From NCBI GenBank assembly GCA_030549205.1, contig JAUKTV010000001.1:3596001-3660000 (forward strand): 64,000 nt of DNA, in the 5' to 3' direction. Origin of the DNA: Apiosordaria backusii. Its lineage: Eukaryota; Ascomycota; Sordariomycetes; Sordariales; Lasiosphaeriaceae. The translations under genes were made by a program, and so were the position numbers. Each line of letters opens with the position of its first letter. The first letter of the stretch is position 1. Shown here piece after piece: positions 42,316-52,949 of this stretch. The notes under the pieces were generated by a model that did not search any database, had not been told where the DNA came from, and worked only from the letters and a program-made list of their open reading frames with translations.

Positions 42316-45300
42316 TCTGGCTACTGATACACTGCTTGCTGTCGTGTTTGCGATTTTGGGACGATGTTAGTGCGGGCGTCTAGGGGACAGCAGAGGGTAG
42401 GTAGGTAGGCTCGAGGATAAGAGGATATTGATGGCAGAGAAGAGACGGGAGTCTTGGGCTTATCCGAGCCAAAGTCAAGCCAATTATGCGGAGGGTGACC
42501 GAATGGGAATCGGGCATGGACCCGCTGTGTTGTGAGCTGCACGGTGAACTCGTCCGTGTCTTGAACAGGTTGCAACCCCCCGCCCCGAGACCTCCTTTCA
42601 GTGCCTCCGCCTAGCTTGCTGTCTGTGAGACAAGTAGAAGGGACCCATTTGCTTTTGCTCTTGAGTTTCATGCCAAGTTAGATCCATTGGGTCAATTTCC
42701 CAAAGAATGCACTGGGGGATCTCGCGAGGCATGCAGTGACGCCAATCTATGCAATAATCAGCAGAGCCGACGCCATAGAATGTTCCGGCCACGGCGCCCG
42801 GGGGACTGGTTGGATGAGTGTATACGCCTGCCGAGGTGCGAAGTCTTGCGAAGGGGTCTGAACGGCATGAGGCTGCTTGGCTTTGGGTACCGAATCCGCG
42901 ATGGCGCGCAGTCCCTCAGTTCCCCGGCGCCACCCCTGCCCCAAGGGTATGCAATCCTGGGCCCTTCGTCCCAAATATCTCTGGGGTCCAAAGCTTGGTG
43001 CTGTTATTGTTGTTGGAGTGAACGCTAGTGAACGCTACGCTGTTGGTGTCTGAGCCACGGTCGGGTGTACCTAGACATGTGAGGAGGCAGCTGTCAGTGT
43101 CAGAGAACAGACCTTTGGCAGAAGAAGAAAGCAAGTGTCAAACGTGGCAGCGCGACAACATCACTGAGATGTCTGGGACCCCAGTTTGGCAGATCGACAC
43201 CACAGTGCTCCGAGTCCCCGAAGCGACCTACCAAAAGTTCAGGGCAAAGCTGGAGCGGGCGTTGGGGGGGCCCTGCTAGAGACCCATGTCGTTAGTTTGA
43301 CTTATCGATCCTCGCGATAACTTCATCACTCACACCTTTCTCCCTGTTCGGGCCGTTGGGGGGTACGTTGTGGCTCGGTCGACAGGTAGCTGATCAAGCT
43401 TGGTGGGAAGCTATTCACTAGTTTCTCCACATTTTGTCTCGTGCATAGACCTAACTTTTGCCAGCACACAAAATGAGACCGGCGAGGACAAGGCCATTAT
43501 CTGCCACTCTCGTTCTGATCCGTCAGAAAGGGACCAGTGAATGCACCAACAAAACAGCCCAGCGGGGACAGGGAGGAACCCGGACGCTAGCGTAGCACCG
43601 GATTACATCCCGCCAATAGCTGACGTGTTCAGGCTTCTTTTGTGGAGAGAACGCCCCCAGAAACCCCCCCCCCCCGGCACGTATCCCAGTGGCTCGTTCA
43701 GAGGAACCGATCCCGCTTGATTTCCAGCTTCAGGTGTTTCGTGGGCCGCCCGTTTGCGCTTTTGCTAATTAGTTTTGATGACGTGCCAATTGGTCTTGGA
43801 CTCTTAATTCCATGACCCAGCCTGTTGCGCCATTATGAGGCCCGAATGGCACTCCGGCGTCAAGTACATACCGTAGATACCCGACATACATGTTGACATA
43901 CGTAACAGCGGCCAGCCACCTCCTAATCACTGGTGATCAGCGGCACTAGGAAACCCCATGCAAGCCACCAGCACGCAACAACTGGACTGGACCCCTTCCA
44001 TCAATAGCACTGTGACGCAGCGAGAAAACCTTGATGGACCCCCCCCCCCCCCTTGTCGTCTCGTCCCTTTGTGATTGCTCACATCGTACTCGCAACAGCG
44101 GACCAAACGAGATGATCGAAGGTGCATCTGCCGCAAGCGAGCGATTTTTGAACAGTTTCAGAGCCCGCAAAGACACCGACTGCGCCCATCTATCTCCGAG
44201 AGCTTCCAGAGGCCTTGAGACGATGACCGTTGGGCGCCTGAGGGTCCCCTATCCCGAGGGCACGGCCCGCCACCCAGCTGCAGTACCACTTGAGGACCCT
44301 ATCCAATCCCCACCACCACCAAATAAGAACTCCAGACAAGCTCAGAGACGCCGGCATTTGGGATGTGGCCAAGAACTCTACGGAGTACAAGGGCATCCTT
44401 ACTTACTGACACAGACCTACCACAGTACGCCGGAGTTACTAAATCCGAGCTGACGCTGCAGTTCGGCATCCCAGATCCGGCTGCTGACAAGTGTTGGATG
44501 CCTTCACTTACAACACAAATGAAATGGAGAACGTGTGTGAATGATTCAAGACAGCCCGGTCAGCTAACGAGCATTGTTGCCAGAGCAATTCTCCGGCCTT
44601 CCTTTGCCGTTAGCAAATATGTCATTGATTAGCTAATCGTTCGAATCTCTCAACCCTTGATGTGAGACCAGCTCCCCGAATCAATAACCTCGAACCAGGT
44701 ATTGTATTGGCTCTCCACCAGGGTGTCGGCGAGCTGACTGAGACATGGCCGATCCAAAAGCGAGCGAGCTTACGTGCCTCATTACCAAACGCAACTCCTG
44801 CTCGACATACCCTTGCAAGGTTGTCGACGACACTGCCGTTGCCTGCCCTGGGGACTGAAACACCAAGGTGAGTGGTCTGATTGCCAGAAAGTCCAGTTTC
44901 CTGCACCGTGATGTGATATTTTATGATAGAACACGGTCTCGCCGCTGCATGTCTCAGAAAATGCAAGGGAGCTATGCAGGTCGAACCTCTTGACAGCTTT
45001 GACAGCTCCGCGGATAAAACATTTTTGTCTCATAAGAACTGGGGAACTCGGGGAACTCGGGGAACTCGGGGAATCAAAGGCTGAACAATTCAACACTAGT
45101 TGGCTGTTGAGGTTCTAGAAGTGGCCCATGTTTATGTTTGCTTTTGTTTCAAAGGTACAGCCTCATAGCCGAGATATCGGAATGGAGATGAACAGGGTAT
45201 GAGTGGCGAAGATGGGGAGTGGGTGTCCACAAGCTTGCAACGTTGGCATGGGCCCCAAGAGCTTAAATGAACCTCTTTGTTGAAATGATTTTAGTTTTGT

Positions 45301-45679
45301 CCAGTGATATAATGGCTGGAGAACAAATCATGTTGTAGGGAGTTGTGGGGCGTGTCAAGAAGTCATGGTGAGGTCGTCTAAGCTCGAGTCTTTTGAAAGG
45401 TACCTAAGAAGCGGGGTAGGTTGTCAACTCGAAATGGTGCAGGTACCTACCTAATCAAGGTGGTAACGTAGCAGACCAATTTTCTTCTTTCCCAAGTTTC
45501 TGATACCCACGATGATTTTGTTGAGTGAGGGGAACGCCCAACATATGCGGAGTTTGCCCGAAGAAGGAACGTGAATACCTTACAACGGTATTTATCACAC
45601 AGGATACATGGACTCTCTCTGCCGGAGTTACCTCCGCGACGTAGGTTCGAGAAGATCACAACAGTAATCACATCCGACA
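42316..45679. other. Gene-poor region with homopolymers and a frameshifted scrap
   Basis: No intact gene. Poly-C runs at 43664-43675 (12) and 44039-44052 (14). Plus-strand 44336-44405 reads KLRDAGIWDVAKNSTEYKG… to a stop, then after a small shift TDLPQYAGVTKSELTLQFGI continues, then a further shift gives VLDAFTYNTNEMENVCE. This looks like a decayed exon. A 9-bp tandem repeat lies at 45041-45075. The right end is the promoter of the oxidoreductase gene. Confidence 0.5.
45041..45075. repeat. 9-bp tandem repeat, about four copies
   Basis: GGGGAACTC repeated three times without a gap, then a fourth shortened copy GGGGAATC. Confidence 0.9.
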
Positions 45680-46916
45680 ATGGGCCGTGACATACAGACA
45701 GCCGTAAACTACTACGACGATCCTGGAGACGGCACTCCCCCAACACCAGTATACGTTGGAAGGTATCTCCCCCCTTCCTGTCACAGCCTCCTTTCATGTC
45801 TCACTCACCAACACCATTCCTCCCCCAGTATGCGGATCACAAACTCACGCCCCATGCTTTCTGTTCCTGTGATGGTCGCCGACATCACCGGCTCCGAGTC
45901 AACCTTCACCCTCAACACACACGGCTTCCAGTATCACACCAAGCCCACCCCCTTTTCAGCCTTCCACGACGAGGAACGAATAAGAAACGAGTACTACAAG
46001 GAGTGTGAACACCTCATCCGAAACCTGTCCGTCACATCCTTTCCCGTACCACCCCCCTTGACCAAAACGCACAATCAATGATGATACTAACCAACCCCCC
46101 GCACAGCACAAACGCCTCCAATGTTCTAGCCTTTGACCACAAGGTTCGGCGCGGTCCCTCCCACTGGCACAACATCAGCCAAGATAACGCCGCCTCCCGA
46201 GGCCCCTTGCATAGAGCCCATGTCGACCAATCCTACGACGGGGCCGTGATGAGACTCAAGGAGCAGTTCCCCTCCGACTCTGACTTTACGGCCCTAAGCC
46301 AAAAGAGATGGCAGATCATCAATGTAACATACCCCCTTCTCAACGGCCCTTTTCAACTTGACGCTTCTCAGCTGCCCCTTTCCAACTGCCCCTTTCCAAC
46401 TGCCCCTTTCCAACTGCCCCTTCCCTGCCCTTTCTCAACTGCCCCTTCTCAACTTGCCCCTTTCCAACTGACCCTATCCCCTACCCCCTTCCTCCTTACA
46501 CCCTTTCCTCATTCCCCCTTCCCCGTTGAGAAAAAGAACACCTTAACCTCAACCCCAATCCCCAGATCTGGCGCCCCCTCACCCCCATCCTCAAAGACCC
46601 CCTCGCCCTCTGCGACTCCCGCACAGTCCCCGACACCGACCTCCTCCCAGCCTCCATCATCTACGTCAACAAATCCAACAAAAGAAACGAGTCTTGGACC
46701 GTCAAGCCGCCCAACCCCTCCTCCTCCTCCTCCTCCTCCCACAAGTGGTACTTCAAATACCACCAACAGCCCTCCGAAGTAATCCTGATCAAGTGCTTCG
46801 ACAGCGACCTCACCTGTCCAGCGAGGAGGACGCCGCACTGTGCGGTTGAGGATCCGGATCACAAGGACGGGGAAAGCAGGGAGAGCGTGGAGGTGAGGTG
46901 CTTGGTTTTTTACTGA
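45680..46916 (+). CDS. AsaB/CmcJ-type oxidoreductase (hydroxylase/desaturase family)
   Basis: Fungal enzyme of the CmcJ/NvfI/AsaB family, often tailoring secondary metabolites or hormones. Exons 45680-45762, 45829-46026, 46107-46323 and 46566-46916, giving 282 aa; all introns are GT-AG, the second with a weaker donor GTCCGT. The N-terminus is MGRDIQTAVNYYDDPGDG. Conserved pieces: MLSVPVMVADITGSESTFTL, GFQYHTKPTPFSAFHDEE, ASNVLAFDHKVRRG, and the family core AHVDQSYDGAVMRLKEQF (probable metal-ligand His/Asp in HVDQ), followed across the last junction by IINIWRPLTPILKDPLALCD, which is diagnostic. The end holds HKWYFKYHQQPSEVILIKCF and a variable tail. A seven-Ser run sits in the final exon. The third intron (242 nt) holds a 14-bp minisatellite. 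Tail-to-tail with the zinc-finger/DUF3237 gene (245 bp between stops). Substrate cannot be told. Confidence 0.87.
46373..46470 (+). repeat. 14-bp minisatellite inside an intron
   Basis: About seven copies of TGCCCCTTTCCAAC, the first three exact and the rest varying in length or as TTCTCAAC. They lie in the third intron of the oxidoreductase gene, upstream of the acceptor, and lengthen it to 242 nt while the other introns are 66 and 80 nt. Confidence 0.9.
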
Positions 46917-47161
46917 TGGGAGTAATTTAAATGTGGGCAAGAGTGATACAGAAATTAGGAAGGGATGTTGCGTAGAAGAATGGTTGCTTGTAACAGCCGG
47001 TATCAATTCATGCCCTTGCCGCTCCCTCGTCATTGACCGCCATGAAGATAACGGATGCTCGTAAAAAAGACCGGAATATATACAGTGAAACTTCATAATG
47101 CAACGAGGGTGCAATACCAAAGAGTGAAATATAACGGCTTGCGCTTGGAATAGCAGAAAAG

Positions 47162-48447
47162 CTAACTGACCCGGTGGGCATCATAAACAATCTCGGCACC
47201 TCTCCGACACCCGCTGCCCACCCACAAGCCCGTATTAACATCTGCGTAGCGCTCGTCGCCCGTCTCCAACTCTATCGTGACACGGAACGAATACCGGTGG
47301 GCAGCAACATTGTCCGCCGCAACCGGATCTTGGAGCCGTTCCATGACATCCCGATCCCCCGTCCACCAACCCTTCACCTTGCAGGTAATCAGGGCAGGAG
47401 ACTCATCGTTGGTCTGCAGCAGATAATTCGCATCGATCCTCGTGGCCATGTCCTTAACAGTCGTTTGCTTATCCTGGCCTCCGGGCAGAAGAATACCCTT
47501 GCCAAACCGCCCAGCCCACTGACCTCCCACGCACGAGATCCAGCTTTCTCGCCCAAAGTTGGCGGCGCCAATGCTGAGCTTGGGTTTGACCCGGATACTC
47601 ATCCGGAAGTCGAGGGTCAGGGAAGGGGTGGGGAGCGCCAACGAGCTCGCGACATCGTCCTCGTCGAACTGGTGGCGGAGGTTGTTGGCAGGAATCTTCT
47701 CCTTCAAGACGCTCTGGTAACCGGGGCACACCATCAGATGCTCCCGCTGTCTGGATGTGTTCTTCGCCCGGACCTGGTTGCAGTGCAAGCAACGCGCGGA
47801 CATGCACTTGTCATCGTCCTTGGCTTTAAACTCGGCAAATGCAGCGTGGACTTCGCGGAGGGGGATCTCGGGGAGATTGGAGTTCTTGGACTTCTGACGC
47901 TTCGCGGCGGGGGTTCCGTCGGGCGCGCCTATGGAGGGACGTCCATGGCCGGGAGTGTGACTTGGAGTGCCATTGATGCGTGGGTTTGGCATAAAGCCAA
48001 GGTTAGTGTGTTCGGCCGAAGAGGCATTGGGGTTCGGGTAGGGAGAGGCATCGGCGAGGCTGTGTGGTGGTTCAGAGGACGAGCCAGCAGCGGCAGCTTC
48101 TTCTACGGCGGCCGAGGCCTGAAGAGCTACCTCGGGGTGGGCTGCGAGATAGGGGGCACATTGGAGCAGGTGCTGCTTCTGGCGTGTGGTGTTTTTGGCG
48201 CGGACTTGCTGGCAAAAGAGACACTGCACCGACATACATTTAGGTTCGTCTACGTGTGGAGCGCAAGGACGGCGAGGTTAGCACAGGGCATGTATCATGG
48301 TGTATGTGCTGTACCGTGTATGTGCTGTGACGCGGTGGTGGTGCGTGGGTACTGTCAATACAGTGACGGCGGTAAGGTGACCAACTTACTGCCATTGCGA
48401 AATTCCATAAAGGCGCTGTGGACATCTTGATCGATGTGACGGGGCAT
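47162..48447 (-). CDS. Two duplicated C2HC (BED-like) zinc fingers fused to a DUF3237 domain
   Basis: Exons 48447-48390 and 48249-47162 (140-nt intron GTAAGT...CACGTAG), 381 aa. The first exon supplies MPRHIDQDVHSAFMEFRNG and completes the first zinc unit. Two fingers share C-x2-C-x13-H-x3-C: CLFCQQVRAKNTTRQKQHLL (about 29-50) and CLHCNQVRAKNTSRQREHLM (about 173-194). Each is preceded by a related lead (DVHSAFMEF / EVHAAFAEF), so the whole unit of about 50 residues is duplicated. Between them is an Ala/Pro/Asn-rich linker with a basic patch AAKRQKSKN, a possible nuclear signal. The C-terminal part (about 230-378) matches DUF3237: RVKPKLSIGAANFGRESW, GGQWAGRFGKGILLPGG, RIDANYLLQTNDESPALI, YSFRVTIELETGDERYADV, ending GAEIVYDAHRV. 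DUF3237 usually stands alone as a small beta-barrel. Function is unknown; DNA or RNA contact by the fingers is inferred. Confidence 0.85.
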
Positions 48448-48899
48448 CTCTCCGTCGTACGGCCGGCTCCAGCCAGGCTGTCTTCCCATAGAAACAAGGT
48501 TCAAACAGAGTGCGAGGCGCTGCTGGCCAGACTGTGGTTTTTTGACGTCTGGTGGCCCGCGTTTGCGTATCGAGCTTTACCGGCGGTAAATCGGGAACAA
48601 GGTGCGCGAAAAGCTGGTGTTGCAAGAGGATGAAATGAAACTTTGGAAATACCGTAATCTGGATTGGACGCGGCATGTCAACCATTTGGCATTTGCAGGC
48701 TCTTTATCACGTGTCGGTCCACCAAAGGTGGAGACACGGACAAGCTCACTGCTCCCTTGCAAGCTCTCGGCCGAGAACGAAGCTCACAAAAAAGCCATTA
48801 ATGCATTATCGTCCGCAAAATGAGGTCACAATCTTCCATTTTCACACTGGCTACTCATCCATTGAAACCCAAAAATAATTGCACTTGATCGAAAAAGAA
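48448..48899. other. Promoter region of the zinc-finger/DUF3237 gene
   Basis: Between its ATG and the tRNA gene. Nothing distinct seen apart from the Pol III terminator at the right end. Confidence 0.55.
48892..48896 (-). terminator. RNA polymerase III terminator of tRNA-Asn
   Basis: Run of five T on the minus strand, 4 bases after the tRNA discriminator base. Confidence 0.7.
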
Positions 48900-48973
48900 C
48901 TCCTCCGGGAAGGCTCGAACTTCCAACCTCCTGATTAACAGTCAGACGCGCTAGCCAATTGCGCCACAGAGGA
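48900..48973 (-). tRNA. tRNA-Asn(GUU): tRNA-Asn (anticodon GUU)
   Basis: 74-nt cloverleaf without intron. The acceptor stem TCCTCTG pairs with CGGAGGA (one T-G pair), discriminator G. The D arm contains GGCGCAATTGGCTAGCGC (A box). The anticodon stem CTGAC/GTCAG-type helix encloses CTGTTAA with anticodon GTT. The T arm GGAAG-TTCGAGC-CTTCC gives a normal B box. A T5 terminator follows. A complete, apparently functional gene. Confidence 0.97.
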
Positions 48974-51133
48974 TTCTCGTATGTCACGTGTTTGGGAAGT
49001 GTGAACTTACGTATGTTATCGATGATGAAACCATACGACCTCGTTATTTCAAGCCGTTACATTGTCTGACGCTGAATTACTGGGACTGTTCATCATGGAT
49101 GTAAAAACGCCATGCTTGCCCCGCCCCTTATTGTGAGTTCGCATAGTGCAGTAATGCCTTAGCGACAGAGGTCACCCTCCCGCCCCTTTCCCTGACTGCT
49201 CAACCGCGTTGCGGGCAGCGGGCTACAGCTTATGAAGCAGATGGCGGAAAGAATAAGGGATGAGTTGAAACTACCTTAAATATCAACGATATACAAAATA
49301 AGAGACTGGGCTGTAAGCATCAGTAGAGAAGTGAGAAGTGTTGATTTCATAAGTCTTTTTCCTTTTGTACTAGTAGTGTTAAATACCTGGTACCGGAGCC
49401 AAGCCTGAGCTTTTTCTCAGTCCCCCGCCAACCACGACTGGATCGGGGTGTACGCTGGCAATTTATTCCAACTACAGCCTTTGGGGGTTCAACAAACTGA
49501 CCAGCTTAGCGTAGGTATGGGAGCTGAGGGTGGGTGGCTGACGAGGGTGCTGAGCTGGAGTCATGTTGACAGCACGTCTGCGGGTGCTATAGATGAGAGG
49601 GTTAGGATCGCGTTTGAACCATGGAACTCGGTTTTGATCCGACATAATAGGTAGAGAGACACAGGAAATGTTAATCGAGAAAAAGATTCAGACTGGTATC
49701 CGACGGCTCTCATATATACATGGACATCACTCATTCCAAGTTTTAAACACAATCAAGCTTCAATCTTTTTCTTTTGCAGAAGTTTCTAGACATTGAAACT
49801 TTTGTTCTTTATTTTGATAACCGAGAGACAGCAAAGTTTCCAAAAAGCTTATTTCTTAGCCAAAAAACCCACTGCTGTCATTGTTCTTTTCACTGCACAG
49901 GTCTGCACTCAACCACAAAGTCGATTGATCAACACCACTCAACAAACAAAGAGGCATCTTGTCTTCATAGCCCGCAATTTTCTGCCATTTTCTATCTCCG
50001 TTATGGCAGCTTCGCGCCGTTTCGAGAGATCCCACGACCCACAGCTTCCATGCACAATCTCACGAGTCATTCTCCACCACTCGTGACACCGAGTCCGCTT
50101 CTCTTGTCATCCCCCGACGGTCCCGGCGGCCGGAGAGCAGTTGTGATGCTCAACGAAACGATGTGGCGATAGTCTCACACATTGCGCCGCTGGGGGATAT
50201 CAGTTTTATCGCTGCGGCATCTCGAGTCGGAGGTTACGCCATTGGAATCGGATCTGCCATCCCATTGCCCTTGACGTTGACATGTCAGAGCAAGATACTA
50301 TTCACAAAAGCCACCCAAATGGCAGTGTCAAAAACAGCACCCATCACGAACTGGACCTCATCAGCGCCTTGAAAAATTTTCACTGCAATCATCTTGTAAC
50401 CGATGACAACCGAGACGATGACACCGGCTCCTGACTTTTGCGCTACATTGATCTTATCATGGAGCGCGAACATCTCTCGCGGTTAAGGTGACCGCGCGAT
50501 GCCGAGGATCACCGCCAATCAACACAAGCCTCCACCCACTTTATTTTCTGTCGAGCCTGGGTACAGCAACGTACGATCCCACGTGCCTTGGCATCGTCAT
50601 TACGCTTCCGACAATCGCTATCGGCTCGGCCCTGACGTACCTGACTTGGAAGCGAGGGGATCCCTGATGTTGTTTCACGGCTCCGTCGTTGCCACCCCTA
50701 GGGCAGAGAGATTGAGTAACGACGTTCCAGGTCCCAGTTATTTGGATACCCGCATTGGCTACACTGTCTTCACGACATTCAAGATCCTTGCGGTTCAAGG
50801 GACGACGGCCGCGCGATGTTTTGTATCGCGAATGGCGTTCGTCCATGATCGACGCAGGGGATGACAGCTTCGTGCAGACCAACCGCCGAACGTCCCCGAG
50901 CGAAGACTGCCACGGACGCTCCCGCTTCGCAGATATAAGTCCCTGGGACCGTCGTGATGGATTCAGATCCTGTTCCAGACAGTTCACGGCCAGGTTCGAG
51001 TGGGATGCTTGGATCACATTCTTTTATTTGCTCCTTGACAATACGATACCATAGGTCATTCTTTCATCAATTTTGAGTAGGGCATTCAGAATATCAGCAC
51101 CTCGATCAGCAAGCGGAGGAGAGGTTTTCCGAC
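48974..51133. other. Intergenic region with a possible membrane-protein relic
   Basis: No intact gene. Minus-strand 50473-50285 (ATG start) gives 62 aa with two hydrophobic stretches (GAGVIVSVVIGYKMIAVKIF and VMGAVFDTAIWVAFVNSILL). Plus-strand near 50590-50670 reads IVITLPTIAIGSALTYLTW before a stop. They are on opposite strands and may be unrelated chance readings or remains of a transporter. The right end is the promoter of the MFS gene. Confidence 0.45.
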
Positions 51134-52949
51134 ATGGCAGCACCGACACCCGCCACGGGCCCAGTACCCCCGTACCCCTACGACAGCGACGACACTGCTC
51201 ATTACGCATCCACCATCCCACCAGAAACCACCAGGGGATCGACATGGAGTTCGACTGATCGGTCCCACGACACAAGGCCGCATGTTCCACCACCTTTAGA
51301 GAAGCATGGAAAGCTTGCTGGAGTCGCAGATACACAACAGGACTACACGCTGGTCACCTTTGCCCCAGGTGATCCCGATGACCCGAAGAACTGGTCGAAA
51401 GCGTACAAGTGGTACATCACCATGGTCGTTGCGATAACATGCTTCGTGGTCGCCTTTTGTTCTAGTGTTGTCACCTCGGACGTTGGTGGTGTTCAGGAAT
51501 CCTTTGGAGTCAGCCATGAGGCCGCCCTCGTTCCCATCTCGGTGTTTGTTGTTGGTTTTGGTGTTGGTAAGTGCAACTGGAGTTGGGATGTCTGCCTTGA
51601 TTGGATATGTTCTGATATCGTGCTATTCAGGTCCCATGATCTTTGCTCCTCTTTCCGAGGTTTTGGGAAGACGTGTTATTTATGCCTCAACACTATTGCT
51701 CGCAGTCATTTTCATTATCCCATGTGCTGTTGCGAAGAACATCGGGACTCTGATTGTCTGCCGAGCAATAGACGGTATCGCATTTTCTGCGCCTATGACA
51801 TTGGTTGGTGGTACATTGGCAGATCTTTGGAGAAACGAAGAGCGTGGTGTCCCTATGGCCGCCTTCTCCGCCGCCCCTTTTATTGGCCCCGCAAGTAAGG
51901 ACCACCCAATCTTCCCAGTCTCATCTCAAATCTAACGGTGAACAGTTGGCCCCTTGATTGGCGGTTTCTTGTCTGATGCTGCTGGCTGGAGATGGCTCTA
52001 TTGGATTCAGCTCATCTTTGCCTTTGTCGTCTGGGTCCTCATCACATTCACCGTTCCCGAAACATACGCACCCACCATTCTTGCTGCCAGAGCCAAGAGG
52101 CTTCGCAAGGAGACCGGCGACAATGGCCACGTCACCGAGGCTGAACTCGACCCGCGACCCTTCAAGGAACGTATCGGTGTCTTCATGATTCGTCCGTTCC
52201 AGCTTCTCTTCCGCGAGCTCATCGTCCTCCTCATCAGTCTGTACATGTCAGTTCTTTATGGCCTTCTGTACATGTTTTTCGTGGCATACCCCATCATTTT
52301 CGAGGTCAGAAAGGGGTATTCATCTGGTATTACCGGTTTGATGTTTATTCCCCTCGCCGTCGGTGTTGTGCTCTCGGCCGCATGCTCCCCATGGGTCAAC
52401 AAGCACTACCTCAAGTTGGTGGCTAAGCACAACGGCAAGCCCCCTGCTGAGGTTCGTTTGATTCCGATGATGCTGAGTTGTTGGTTCATTCCCATCGGCA
52501 TGTTCATCTTTGCCTGGTCTTCATACCCGCATCTTACCTGGGTTGGGCCTTGCCTTGCTGGTCTCCCCGTTGGTTTTGGCTTCATCTTCCTTTACAACGC
52601 AGCCAACAACTATCTTGTCGATTCCTACCAGCACCAGGCCGCCTCAGCACTCGCTGCCAAGACCTTCATCCGTTCTTTCTGGGGTGCTGGTGTTGTGCTT
52701 TTCACCGAGCAAATGTATGACCGTATGGGTGACCAATGGGCCAGTTCGTTCTTGGCTTTCTTGGGCCTTGCCTGCTGTGCCATTCCCTTCCTGTTCTGGA
52801 AGTACGGTGCTGCCATCAGAAAGCGCAGCACGTATGCCTACGGCGGTGACGACGATCCGTTGGACTCGGATGTGGAGAAGGCGAACCAGAGAGAGCATCA
52901 CGATATGGAGGACCTCAGACAGGCGAGAAGCTACGTTGCCAACCCTTAA
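51134..52949 (+). CDS. MFS transporter, DHA1 drug:H+ antiporter family
   Basis: Plasma-membrane proton-coupled exporter, likely for drugs, polyamines or small toxic compounds. Exons 51134-51566, 51631-51894 and 51946-52949, 566 aa; introns 64 and 51 nt, the second with CTAAC. The N-terminal cytosolic tail of about 90 residues is Pro/Ser/Thr-rich and leads into the family-typical FAPGDPDDPKNWSKAYKWY before helix 1. Twelve predicted helices. DHA1 motifs: GFGVGPMIFAPLSEVLGRR (helix 2 end to loop), CRAIDGIAFSAPMTLVGGTL (helices 4-5), IGPLIGGFLSDAAGWRWLYW (helices 5-6). A central loop of about 60 residues is charged (RAKRLRKETGDNG). The second half has GFIFLYNAANNYLVDSYQ and ALAAKTFIRSFWGAGVVLF. 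The acidic cytosolic tail is DPLDSDVEKANQREHHDME. Substrate is not deducible; no biosynthetic cluster is adjacent. Confidence 0.92.

Noticed and set aside
47174..48430. 418-codon plus-strand reading over the zinc-finger/DUF3237 gene
   Set aside because: Antisense shadow; the minus strand has fingers, DUF3237 blocks and a good intron.
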